Below are positions 17,001 to 23,961 of a stretch of DNA of 64,000 bases, one piece after another. A program made the translations under genes and the position numbers. The DNA comes from Micromonospora fulviviridis. Its GTDB lineage: Bacteria; Actinomycetota; Actinomycetes; Mycobacteriales; Micromonosporaceae. How positions within the stretch are numbered: the first letter of the stretch is position 1; each line of letters starts with the position of its first letter. Location of the stretch: the NCBI RefSeq assembly GCF_014648395.1, contig NZ_BMRA01000011.1:208117-272116 (forward strand), written 5' to 3'. Below the pieces are notes generated by a model. It had not been told where the DNA came from, did not search any database, and worked only from the letters and a program-made list of their open reading frames with translations.

Positions 17001-18573
17001 CCGAGTCGGCGAGCCGGGGACCCCCGGGCACGAGGGCGTCGGCGAAGTCGTACCGGCTGTCGTCGTCCCCGGCTACCACGAGCCGCAGGCCGGCGTGGCG
17101 GGCGGCGGTCGCCAGGGCGTCCACCCCGGGGACGGGCTCCGGCTCGACCCGCAGCACGGCGGCGAGCCGGCCGCCCTCGGCCAGCCCGAGCAGCCGGCCG
17201 CCGTCCGCGCGCAGCCTCGCGCTGTCCGGGGTGTCCCCGGGGTCCGTCACGTCCATGCGGTCCAGCGGGCCGAGCCGCCAGCCGTCGGCGTTGCGGACGG
17301 CGTCCGGGGCGGCCGGGTCGAACAGGGCGAACGACCGGGCGGCCACCTGGCCGGTGTCCGTACCGGGCAGCGGCGCCAGGTCGGCCAGCACGCCCCGGTC
17401 GGAGCCGAGCACCGCGGCGTCCAGCAGCACGGTGTCGATCCGGTCCAGCTCGCGCAGCACGCTGCGGTCCATGGCGATCACGCCGCGCCGGGCGAGCATC
17501 CGGCCGAGCTGGGCGGCGTACCCCTCGCGGCCGCTGCCCGGGGCCTTGGGCAGCGACGACAGGGCCAGCGCGGCGGCCCGCTTCCCGCCGGCCACCGGCA
17601 GCGCGGCCGCCCCGGCCGCCGCACCCGCGGCCAGCATCCGGCTCACGTAGCGCTCGGCCGGACCGTCCGGGACCGGGCAGGGCCGCTCGCCGTCCGGCAC
17701 CCGGGCGACCGCCCGGTCCGGGTCGCCGGTCAGCCTCGGCTCGGCCTTCGCCCAGGCGGCGAGCTGGGCCCGCGCCTCACCCCACTGCACGACCCGCTGC
17801 GCGCCGTCGAGCACGATGCCCGCCCAGCCGCCGGTGAGCCCCTGGACCACCGCCTCGGCGAGCGGGAAGAGCAGGTCGGCGCGGGGGTCGGCGCGCAGGC
17901 CCCGGTCGGCGAGCGCGTGCAGCTTCGGGTGCAGGTCGACCGCGGCGAGGAAGCCGGCCACCTCGCCGGGGACCGGGGCGAACGGGAGGATCCGGGTGGC
18001 CGCCGAGATGGTCAGGCCGAGCGCGTCCGAGGCCAGCGCGCCCAGGGTGCGGGGCGTGCGCGGCCCCTCCTCGGGCGGATGCGGCGGCGGGACCTCCGGG
18101 TCCGGCTCGTGCGGGCACACCCGCTCGGTCCGCGCCACGGTGGCGATCAGGTCGCGCAGCTTCGGCTTCGGCTCCTCGACCGCCACGACCACCCGGCCGG
18201 ACGGTGCGTTGACCCGGGCCCAGGCCACCCCGGGCAGCGCCTCCAGCGCCGCCTCGACCTGCCGGGCCAGCCGGTCGCCGCCGTCCTGGCAGACGCCGTG
18301 CACCTCGATGTGGTGCCGGCCGTCGCGGGACCAGACCCGGCGTCGGGTCAGCCCGGCGAGCCGGGCCAGCCGGGTCGCGGCCGCGCCCACGCTTCCCGCC
18401 GCCTCGGCGACGCTGCCCGGCACGGCGTTCCGGGCCGTGTCCGGCAGGGCGGATCCGACGGTACGGGCGGTGTCCGGCACGGCGGTGGCGACGCTGCGCG
18501 CGACCCGGGCCACGGCGTCCGGCACGGCGACCGGCGACAGGAGGAGGCCGGCGACGCGGCCCAGCGAGGTCAT
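14011..18573 (-). CDS. Giant CtpI-like P-type cation ATPase
   Basis: A 1520-residue transporter, about twice the length of ordinary P-type ATPases and similar in plan to mycobacterial CtpI. Residues about 85-150 form an HMA-like domain without a C-x-x-C pair (VCQDGG instead). The C-terminal 870 residues are a complete P2-like ATPase: N-terminal cation ATPase segment near 655, TGES near 815-818, phosphorylation site DKTGT with Asp972, GDGANDAP near 1252, and terminal membrane helices. Residues about 380-560 hold a second, degenerate phosphorylation domain (VLLDAAVLGSD for the DKTGT region, VVSGDRAALGAADCGLG for GDGxND). The ion is unknown. Its ATG overlaps the stop of a 36-codon ORF. Confidence 0.88.
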   Translation of the reverse strand: MTSLGRVAGLLLSPVAVPDAVARVARSVATAVPDTARTVGSALPDTARNAVPGSVAEAAGSVGAAATRLARLAGLTRRRVWSRDGRHHIEVHGVCQDGGDRLARQVEAALEALPGVAWARVNAPSGRVVVAVEEPKPKLRDLIATVARTERVCPHEPDPEVPPPHPPEEGPRTPRTLGALASDALGLTISAATRILPFAPVPGEVAGFLAAVDLHPKLHALADRGLRADPRADLLFPLAEAVVQGLTGGWAGIVLDGAQRVVQWGEARAQLAAWAKAEPRLTGDPDRAVARVPDGERPCPVPDGPAERYVSRMLAAGAAAGAAALPVAGGKRAAALALSSLPKAPGSGREGYAAQLGRMLARRGVIAMDRSVLRELDRIDTVLLDAAVLGSDRGVLADLAPLPGTDTGQVAARSFALFDPAAPDAVRNADGWRLGPLDRMDVTDPGDTPDSARLRADGGRLLGLAEGGRLAAVLRVEPEPVPGVDALATAARHAGLRLVVAGDDDSRYDFADALVPGGPRLADSVRDLQREGAVVMVVSGDRAALGAADCGLGVSAPEDLPPWGAHLLVGDDLRIPALLIDATGVARRMTGQNIRISMAGTGLGALGAFTAERERLPGRTLAAVNGAAALAFAHGVWRARRLPDRTRTPAPALTAWHLMPVEIVLDQLGTHAEGLTGEEAARRRRAVTGDGHGPPGLLRAFVDELSNPLTPVLAAGAVLSATFGSLVDAALVGGVVGGSALIGAVHQHNTERSLAELLSRSAVTARVLRDGAEQVVAAEELVAGDVVAVGPGDAIPADCRVLTSDGLEADESSLTGESLPVGKTAEPVVAAAVAERHSMLYEATTVAAGHGTAVVVATGQETEAGRSLALAREAPPASGVENRLGKLTSAAVPLAAGSAIAVAGAGLLRGVPLAETAATAANLAVASVPEGLPFLVSAAQLAAARRLAEHGALVRNPRTIEALGRVDVLCFDKTGTLTEGKLLLAGVGGGDDRYAPPDRLDEPLRLTLAAALRATPAAADPDEPPHQTDRAVRGGAGTAGVVEWTGAPDWTAVGGLPFEPSRGYHATVGRTADGLLLSVKGAPESVLPRCAARRTAQGDTPLDPAGRDALHAMLAERAGAGHRILAVAECPVGAESVTDEQVDGLVFVGFLALADGVRESAAPAVRRIRQAGVHTIMITGDHPATAEAIAATISPDHGEQQVVTATELDRLDDEALAERLMATDVVARCTPAHKVRIIQALQRRGRTVAMTGDGANDAPAIRLADVGIALGQRGTPAARAAADLVVTDDRLETIIATLVEGRAMWSSVRHALSILVGGNLGEIAFSVLTAASTGRSALTGRQLLLVNLLTDLVPALAIAVRPPASDGADHLLREGPDTSLGETLTREIALRAGATTLGATAGWTLARWTGRERRAGTVALASLVGTQLGQTVLAGGTSPTVLASTAASIGVLVAVVQTPGVSQFFGCTPLGPVGWTIAAGSALGATFANGALTRLVDRLPQRDPHPHGETDQGHGEEHDA

Positions 18574-18680
18574 CGAGGCGTACGGCCGGGCTGCCGGCCC
18601 CGCTTTCCGGTGGTCCCGCCGTCGCTTGACGGCTTCAGGCCGGGACGTGCCGAGCTGAAGTCGTCGTAGCCGTACGCCAT
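18570..18680 (-). CDS. 36-residue basic peptide coupled to the giant ATPase
   Basis: ATG 18680 is preceded by GGGAGGCGAG, a strong ribosome binding site, and the frame runs 36 codons to a TGA that overlaps the ATPase ATG (ATGA). The peptide starts MAYGYDDFSSARPGLK and ends with a basic, Gly/Pro-rich tail (KRGRQPGRTPR). No known family was recognised. The position indicates a leader ORF that couples ribosomes into the ATPase gene, or a small subunit or regulator of it. The site and overlap are visible in sequence; the role is inference. Confidence 0.6.
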   Translation of the reverse strand: MAYGYDDFSSARPGLKPSSDGGTTGKRGRQPGRTPR

Positions 18681-18841
18681 CTCGCCTCCCGCGGCCTCGT
18701 CCCGGGGGCCCGACTTCCCGGCGCGGCGTCCGTTATGCCCCTCGGGCGGGGGAAGTTTCCGCACTGCCCGGGGCATGGACGGGCAGGCCGGTGGAATGCC
18801 GCTCGGACAGCGATGTCGTCGTCGGAACCGGGGAGGCGCCA

Positions 18842-19102
18842 GTGAGCACGCTGACACGAAACCTCAGCGGGTCGCGGGAGATGATGAGGACGTACTGCCG
18901 GCGGGTGGAGATCCCGGTGCTGGGCGAGGTGGCGGTGCCCCCGCCGGACAAGCTGACCTACTACGCGGGGCTGGGCGTGCTGGCCGCGCTCCAGGTCATC
19001 GAGTGGCCGCTGGCCCTGGTGATCACCGCCGGGCACCTCCTGGCCGACCAGCACTACTCGGGCCTGGTGAAGGGCGTGGGCGAGGCGCTGGAGTCGGCCT
19101 GA
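18842..19102 (+). CDS. Small membrane-associated protein beside the giant ATPase
   Basis: An 86-residue protein starting at GTG 18842 with GGGGAGG five bases ahead; the longer frame from 18791 lacks such a site. It contains VEIPVLGEVAVPPPDKLTYY, then a hydrophobic segment AGLGVLAALQVIEWPLALVI that could cross the membrane once, and ends in AGHLLADQHYSGLVKGVGEA. No function is known to me. It is divergent from the coupled mini-ORF and ATPase, separated by about 160 bases, and could share regulation with them. Confidence 0.7.
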   Translation: MSTLTRNLSGSREMMRTYCRRVEIPVLGEVAVPPPDKLTYYAGLGVLAALQVIEWPLALVITAGHLLADQHYSGLVKGVGEALESA

Positions 19103-19157
19103 CGAGACGGGGCTCACCGTTGACTTCAATCCCCGTTGAGGTCCGAGGCTTGAGCCC

Positions 19158-20540
19158 ATGTCGACCGCCACCGCCGTACCGCCGGCCCCGCCCGCATACC
19201 TCTGGTCGCCGCGGCTGCGGGCGATGACCGTGGGCAGCGTCGCCCTGGTGTCGCTGCTCGCCTTCGAGGCCCTGGCGGTGGGCACCGCGATGCCCACGGT
19301 CGCCCGCACCCTGGACGGGCTCGGCCTCTACGCCCTCGCCTTCGGCGGCCCGTTCGCCTCCGGGGTGGTGGCCATGGTCGCCTCCGGCATCTGGTGCGAC
19401 GCGCGCGGCCCACGCCCCGCCATGTGGCACGGCGTGGGGTGGTTCGTGGTGGGCCTGGTGGTGGCGGGCGCCGCGCCCACCATGGAGGTACTGGTCGTCG
19501 GGCGGGTCGTGCAGGGCTTCGGCTCGGGCCTGCTCTCCGTGGCGCTCTACGTGATCGTCGCGCAGGCGTACCCGGAGGAGTTGCGGCGGCGGGTGTTCGC
19601 CGCGTTCGCCGCCGCCTGGGTGGTCCCGTCGCTGGTCGGTCCGGCCGTGGCCGGGCTGATCGTCGAGCACCTGGGATGGCGCTGGGTGTTCCTCGCGGTG
19701 CCGGCGGTCGCGGTGCCGGCGGTGCTGCTGATCCAGCCGGGGCTGCGGGCGTTGGGGACGACCGCCCCGACCCGGCCGCCGGCCGGCGCGCTGGCCCGGA
19801 TCGGCTGGGCCTGCGGGGCGGGGGCGAGCGCCGCACTGCTGCACTACGGGGGGCAGCAGCGCGGCGCGCTCGCCGCCGGGCTGATCGGCGTGGCGCTGGT
19901 CGGGCTGCTGGCCTGCGTGCCGCGGCTGCTGCCGGCCGGGTTCCTGCGGGCCGCGCGCGGGCTGCCGGCCGTGATCGGGCTGCGTGGCCTGGCCTCGGCG
20001 GCGTTCGCCGGGGCCGAGGTGGTGATCCCGCTGATGCTGTCCCGGGAGCGGGGCTTCTCGCCGACGGCGGCCGGGCTGGTGCTGACGGTCGGCGCGCTCT
20101 CCTGGTCGGTGGGCTCCTGGATTCAGGGCCGGATCGCCGCGCCGCGGTCCGCCGCCACCCTGCCCCGGACCGGCCTGGCCTGCATCGCCGTCGGCACGGC
20201 CGGCGTCGCGGTGGCCCTCCTGCCGGCCCTGCCGGTGGCGCTCGCGGTGCTGGCCTGGGCGGTCGCCGGACTCGGCATGGGGCTGCTCTACCCGTCCCTG
20301 TCGGTGCTCACCCTGGACCTGTCCGCCCCCGCCGAGCAGGGCCGGAACAGCTCGGCGCTGCAACTGGGCGACTCGCTCTCCGCCGCCACCGTGCTGGCGC
20401 TGACCGGGGCCGTGCTGGCTGCCGGGTCGGCTCCCGGCCGGGCGAGCTACGCGACCACGCTGGCCGTGGCGGCCGGCTGCGGGCTGCTCGGCGTGCTGCT
20501 CGCCGGGCGGGTGGTGCGCCGGCCGGTCGCGACCGCCTGA
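19158..20540 (+). CDS. MFS transporter
   Basis: A 460-residue major facilitator with about 14 hydrophobic helices, starting LRAMTVGSVALVSLLAFEAL. The region VASGIWCDARGPRPAMW holds the G-x-x-x-D-R/A-x-G-R-R/P loop motif between helices 2 and 3, and GRVVQGFGSGLLSVALYVIV is the helix 4-5 segment seen in drug-exporting DHA2-type members. The late helices keep GLGMGLLYPSLSVLTLD. The substrate is unknown. It follows the small ATPase-associated protein by 55 bases on the same strand but has its own spacing. Confidence 0.85.
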   Translation: MSTATAVPPAPPAYLWSPRLRAMTVGSVALVSLLAFEALAVGTAMPTVARTLDGLGLYALAFGGPFASGVVAMVASGIWCDARGPRPAMWHGVGWFVVGLVVAGAAPTMEVLVVGRVVQGFGSGLLSVALYVIVAQAYPEELRRRVFAAFAAAWVVPSLVGPAVAGLIVEHLGWRWVFLAVPAVAVPAVLLIQPGLRALGTTAPTRPPAGALARIGWACGAGASAALLHYGGQQRGALAAGLIGVALVGLLACVPRLLPAGFLRAARGLPAVIGLRGLASAAFAGAEVVIPLMLSRERGFSPTAAGLVLTVGALSWSVGSWIQGRIAAPRSAATLPRTGLACIAVGTAGVAVALLPALPVALAVLAWAVAGLGMGLLYPSLSVLTLDLSAPAEQGRNSSALQLGDSLSAATVLALTGAVLAAGSAPGRASYATTLAVAAGCGLLGVLLAGRVVRRPVATA

Positions 20541-20658
20541 CCACCGGATCCGCCCGCGCCACCCCGGCCCGGGGACGCAGGATCGGGGGTACGGGGGCCG
20601 GAGGTCACGATCCGGCCCGCCGTCCCGTCCGGTGGAAGGACGCGGGAGAGGAGCGACG

Positions 20659-21438
20659 ATGCGGGTGCTGGTGACCGGGGCGACCGGACGGCTCGGGCGG
20701 GTGGCGCTGCCCCGGCTGCGCGACGAGGGGCACACCGTGCGCGCGGTGAGCCGCCGGCCCCGGCGCGACGCCGATGTGGAGTGGGTGGCGGCCGACCTGG
20801 CCACCGGTGAGGGGCTGGCCGCGGCGGTCGACGGGGTCGAGGCCGTGCTGCACCTGGCCTCCTCGCCCAACCGGCGTACCCACGAGATCGACGTGCTGGG
20901 CACTCGCCGGCTGGTGCTGGCCGCCGGGCATGCCGGGGTGGGCCACCTTGTCTACGTCTCGATCGTCGGCGTCGACCGCGTGCCGCTCGGCTACTACCGG
21001 CACAAGCTGGCGGCCGAGCAGGTGGTGGCGGCCGGGCCGGTGCCGTGGAGCGTGCTGCGGGCGACGCAGTTCCCCGAGTTCCTGGACGAGTTGCTGCGGT
21101 CCGCGAGCCGGCTCGGCCCGGTGCTCGGGGATCGGGCGGTGCTCGCCCAGCCGGTCGACGCCGGTGAGGTGGCGGGCCGGCTCGCCGCGATGCTGGCCGC
21201 CGGCCCGTCGCGCCGGATCGAGGAGTTCGGCGGCCCGGAGGTGCTCCGCTACGACGAGGCGGTCCGCGCCTGGCGCGCGGCGAGAGGATCGCGGCGGCCG
21301 CTGCTGCCGGTCCGGATCCCGGGGCGGCTCGGCCGCGAGTTGCGCGCCGGCGGGCTCACCACCACCGCCACCCCGACCGGCACCCGCACCTGGGCCGACC
21401 ACCTGGCCGACACGTACGGGGGAACCGGCCGGAGATGA
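20659..21438 (+). CDS. NAD(P)-binding NmrA/SDR-type protein
   Basis: A 259-residue atypical short-chain dehydrogenase-like protein. The Rossmann start is MRVLVTGATGRLGRVALPRL with the T-G-A-T-G-x-x-G glycine motif. A strand-loop VLHLASSPN and the helix YYRHKLAAEQ follow, but there is no clear Y-x-x-x-K catalytic pair with a serine in the usual spacing, so it may bind a nucleotide cofactor without classic dehydrogenase action. GAGAGGAG precedes ATG 20659. No pathway context is apparent. Confidence 0.8.
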   Translation: MRVLVTGATGRLGRVALPRLRDEGHTVRAVSRRPRRDADVEWVAADLATGEGLAAAVDGVEAVLHLASSPNRRTHEIDVLGTRRLVLAAGHAGVGHLVYVSIVGVDRVPLGYYRHKLAAEQVVAAGPVPWSVLRATQFPEFLDELLRSASRLGPVLGDRAVLAQPVDAGEVAGRLAAMLAAGPSRRIEEFGGPEVLRYDEAVRAWRAARGSRRPLLPVRIPGRLGRELRAGGLTTTATPTGTRTWADHLADTYGGTGRR

Positions 21439-21475
21439 AACCTTCTGCGGTTCCGGGCCGCCCTACCGTGGCCGC

Positions 21476-21670
21476 ATGTTGGTCTTCGTCACCACCGTGA
21501 TCCTGTACGTCTTCGGCTTCGTCTTCCTCTACGGCGTGATCCGGCTCGGTGTCCGGCACGGCATCGAGGACGTGGAGACCCACCGCGCGCAGCAGGTGCG
21601 GGCCGAGGAGTTGGCCACCCACCAGGACCGCACCTTCGCCCGCGAGAACGCCTTCCTCACCGGCAGCTGA
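21476..21670 (+). CDS. 64-residue one-helix membrane protein
   Basis: The peptide begins with a membrane helix (LVFVTTVILYVFGFVFLYGV) and continues with a soluble, charged helix containing RHGIEDVETH and QQVRAEELATHQDRTFAREN. It starts 38 bases after the NAD(P)-binding gene on the same strand. The family is not known to me. Codon use is fully high-GC and the frame has a clear protein-like pattern, so I consider it real. Confidence 0.6.
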   Translation: MLVFVTTVILYVFGFVFLYGVIRLGVRHGIEDVETHRAQQVRAEELATHQDRTFARENAFLTGS

Positions 21671-21750
21671 GCCCCGTCCGGTCGTCCGGCGTACGGGCCG
21701 GTCGGGACGTCGGCGAGCGGTGCCGCCCGGCGGGTGCGAAGATCGCACCC

Positions 21751-22302
21751 GTGATGGGGACGCTGAAGACCGAGCCCGCCCGGACCCGACTGGACCTGCT
21801 GGCCGCGCCGGTCGCCGCGGCGATCGAGCGGTGGCCGGACGAGGCTCCCGTGGACGTGGACGACGTGCTGGTCGCCCCGATCGACGCCGAGCTGGCCGAC
21901 ACGGCGGCGTTCTGCGCGGCGTACGAGGTGGGGCTGGAGGAGTCGGCAAACTGCGTGGTGGTCGCCGGCAAGCGGGGCGGCGAGACGCGGTACGCGGCCT
22001 GCATGGTGCTCGCCACCACCCGGGCCGACGTGAACGGCGTGGTCCGCCGGCTGCTCGACGTGCGCAAGGCGAGCTTCGCGCCGATGGCCGACGCGGTCGA
22101 GCTGACCGGGATGGAGTACGGCGGGATCACCCCGATCGGGCTCCCCGAGGACTGGCCGATCTTCGTCGACTCGCGGGTGATCGCCATGCCGCACGTCATC
22201 ATCGGGTCCGGCGTACGGCACAGCAAGATCGCGTTGCCCGGGCCCGCGCTCGGCGCGCTGCCCGGGGCAACGGTGGTGGAGGACCTGGCCCGGCCGGCCT
22301 AG
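21751..22302 (+). CDS. YbaK/EbsC-type aminoacyl-tRNA editing protein
   Basis: A 183-residue YbaK-fold protein. The middle reads NCVVVAGKRGGETRYAACMV and RRLLDVRKASFAPMADAVEL, matching the conserved K-rich active site region of prolyl-tRNA editing proteins, then GMEYGGITPIGLPEDWPIFV and IIGSGVRHSKI, the family's G-G-V-x-P-x-G and G-x-x-x-x-K blocks. Such proteins remove mischarged amino acids, often Cys or Ala from tRNA-Pro. A prolyl-tRNA synthetase gene lies about 1.7 kb away. The start may be GTG 21751 or the ATG directly after. Confidence 0.8.
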   Translation: MMGTLKTEPARTRLDLLAAPVAAAIERWPDEAPVDVDDVLVAPIDAELADTAAFCAAYEVGLEESANCVVVAGKRGGETRYAACMVLATTRADVNGVVRRLLDVRKASFAPMADAVELTGMEYGGITPIGLPEDWPIFVDSRVIAMPHVIIGSGVRHSKIALPGPALGALPGATVVEDLARPA

Positions 22303-22322
22303 GTCATCACTCGCATCGATCT

Positions 22323-22338
22323 TGTTCCACGTGAAACA
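22323..22338. other. parS-like ParB binding site
   Basis: TGTTCCACGTGAAACA differs by a single base from the bacterial parS consensus TGTTTCACGTGAAACA. It lies in the 36-base gap between two convergent genes, which is a usual place for a non-coding site. In actinobacteria parS sites gather around the replication origin and load ParB for chromosome segregation. Binding is inferred from the match. Confidence 0.75.
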
Positions 22339-22971
22339 TCACGCGGCAGCTTCACGCTGCGCCACCTCGTGCAGGGCGGCGAGCAGGGTCTCCGGCTCCT
22401 GGGCGCCGGTCACGGCGTACTTCCCGGCCAGCACGAAGGTCGGCACGCTGGAGACGCCGAGCTGGTGCGCGGCGCTCAGGTCCGCAGCCACCTCCCGGCG
22501 GCCGAGGTTCGACTCCAGGTAGTCCCGGGCCTCGGTCTCGTCCAGGCCCACCTCGGCGGCGAGCTTGACCAGCGCGTCGGTCGACCCGACGTCGATCCCG
22601 TCCTGGAAGTGCGCCCGGTAGAGCCGCTCGACCAGCTCGGCGGCCCGGCCCCGCTCGGTCGCGAACCGGACCAGCCGGTGCGCCTCGAAGGTGTTCGCGG
22701 CCACCGCGCGGTCGAAGCGCATGTCGATCCCCGCGCCCTTGGCGACCTGGGTGACGTGGGCGGCCATGCCCTCGGCCTTGTCGCGACCGCCGAACTTCGC
22801 GCCCAGCGCCTCGATGAGCGGCTTCGGCTCGGTAACCGGCGTCGGGTCGAGCTGGAACGGCCGGAACCGCACGGTCACCTCGCCGTCGTAGCTCGCCAGG
22901 GCCTGCTCCAGGCGGCGCTTGCCGATCCAGCACCAGGGGCAGACGACGTCGGCGTAGATCTCGATCTCCAT
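22339..22971 (-). CDS. DsbA family oxidoreductase (FrnE-like)
   Basis: A 210-residue thioredoxin-fold protein. The active site C-P-W-C lies at about residues 12-15 (YADVVCPWCWIGKRRLEQAL), preceded by the beta strand MEIEIYADV. A helical insert follows and the cis-proline loop is GVSSVPTFVLAGKYAVTGAQ. There is no signal peptide, so it acts in the cytoplasm, as FrnE-like DsbA relatives do. Such proteins are thiol-disulfide or dehalogenation-type enzymes of unclear substrate. It follows sufE by 20 bases on the same strand. Confidence 0.88.
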   Translation of the reverse strand: MEIEIYADVVCPWCWIGKRRLEQALASYDGEVTVRFRPFQLDPTPVTEPKPLIEALGAKFGGRDKAEGMAAHVTQVAKGAGIDMRFDRAVAANTFEAHRLVRFATERGRAAELVERLYRAHFQDGIDVGSTDALVKLAAEVGLDETEARDYLESNLGRREVAADLSAAHQLGVSSVPTFVLAGKYAVTGAQEPETLLAALHEVAQREAAA

Positions 22972-22991
22972 GACCAGCGACAACCCGTCGA

Positions 22992-23417
22992 TCAGGAGAT
23001 CTGTTCCCGGACCTGGCGCTTCAGCCGGGCCAGGATGGCGGTGCCGCCGCGGATCCGCAGCGGGCTGATCGCCTGCGCCAGGCCCATCCGCTGGTAGAGG
23101 TCGTCCGGCACGGCCAGCACCTCCTCGGCGCTGGCTCCGGCCAGCCCCTCGGCGAGGATGCCGGCGAACGCCCGCGTGGTCGGTGCCTCCGGCGGGCAGT
23201 CGAAGATCGTGCTCACCGTCTTGTCCGGGTTGACCTCGGCGCGCAGGAAGAACGCCGTCTGGCACTCCGGCACCTGCTCCAGGTCGCCCCGATCGACACC
23301 CTCGGGCAGCGGCGGGATCACGTCGGAGAACTCCAGCAGCATCTCCAGCACCACGTCGCGCGGGGCGGCGGCGAACTCGTCGACGATCTCGGCCAGCTTG
23401 CTCGGCATCTCGGACAT
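22992..23417 (-). CDS. sufE: SufE family sulfur acceptor protein
   Basis: A 141-residue SufE protein, which takes persulfide from a cysteine desulfurase during iron-sulfur cluster assembly. The acceptor cysteine is in VPECQTAFFLRAEV (about residue 52), followed by TVSTIFDCPPEAPTTRAFAG, the conserved segment after it. MGLAQAISPLRIRGGTAILA is the family C-terminal helix. The gene is not next to other suf genes here but lies with a DsbA-like oxidoreductase (20-base gap), which suggests a shared thiol theme. Confidence 0.9.
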   Translation of the reverse strand: MSEMPSKLAEIVDEFAAAPRDVVLEMLLEFSDVIPPLPEGVDRGDLEQVPECQTAFFLRAEVNPDKTVSTIFDCPPEAPTTRAFAGILAEGLAGASAEEVLAVPDDLYQRMGLAQAISPLRIRGGTAILARLKRQVREQIS

Positions 23418-23486
23418 GACCGCCAGGCTACCGCCGGTGACCCGGCGCCCTCCGGGGTCGGCCGGGAGGGCACCGGGTCGGGCGGG

Positions 23487-23906
23487 TCACACGTTCGGGG
23501 CGGCCTCGCTGATGTCGCTCAGCGCGGAGTTCGGGTCCAGTTGCATGGCCAGGTCGCCGAGGGAGACGATGCCCACCAGCTTGCGCTCGTTGTCGCAGAC
23601 CAGCACCCGCCGGATGTTGCGCTCGCGCATCAGCGCGGCCGCCTCGCCCGCGGTGCAGTGCTGCTCGATCATCACCACCTCGCGGGTGATGATCGAACCG
23701 ATCGTGGTGCTCGACGGGTCGGCCCGCTCGGCCACCGCCCGGACCACGATGTCGCGGTCGGTCAGCACGCCGGCGAGGGTGGCCCCGTCGGTGACCACCA
23801 CATCGCCGATGTCGGACTCCTTCATCACCCTGGCCGCCTCGTCCAGGGGAGTCTCCGCGGGCAGGTAGACCACCTGCTTGGTCATCACGTCACTGACCCG
23901 GTACAT
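23487..23906 (-). CDS. Two-CBS-domain protein, paralogue of 13501-13926
   Basis: A 139-residue Bateman module: CBS one at about residues 5-60 (VSDVMTKQVVYLPAETPLDE to GVLTDRDIVVRAVAE) and CBS two at about 70-125 (GSIITREVVMIEQHCTAGEA to GIVSLGDLAMQL). It shares plan and many residues with the other CBS protein of the window (for example TDRDIVV). AGGCTCTC precedes the ATG on the minus strand. Probably an adenine-nucleotide sensing protein. It sits between sufE and proS, all on the minus strand. Confidence 0.87.
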   Translation of the reverse strand: MYRVSDVMTKQVVYLPAETPLDEAARVMKESDIGDVVVTDGATLAGVLTDRDIVVRAVAERADPSSTTIGSIITREVVMIEQHCTAGEAAALMRERNIRRVLVCDNERKLVGIVSLGDLAMQLDPNSALSDISEAAPNV

Positions 23907-23961
23907 GAGAGCCTCCGAAACACCTTGGTCGATCCGTCTGCGGTACCCCGTGGTGCGTCCG

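Noticed and set aside
14020..18669. 1549-codon open frame on the plus strand opposite the giant ATPase
   Set aside because: Composition is Arg/Gly/Gln/Pro/His-rich without any domain; it is the antisense shadow produced by high GC at third positions. The ATPase on the minus strand has all catalytic motifs.
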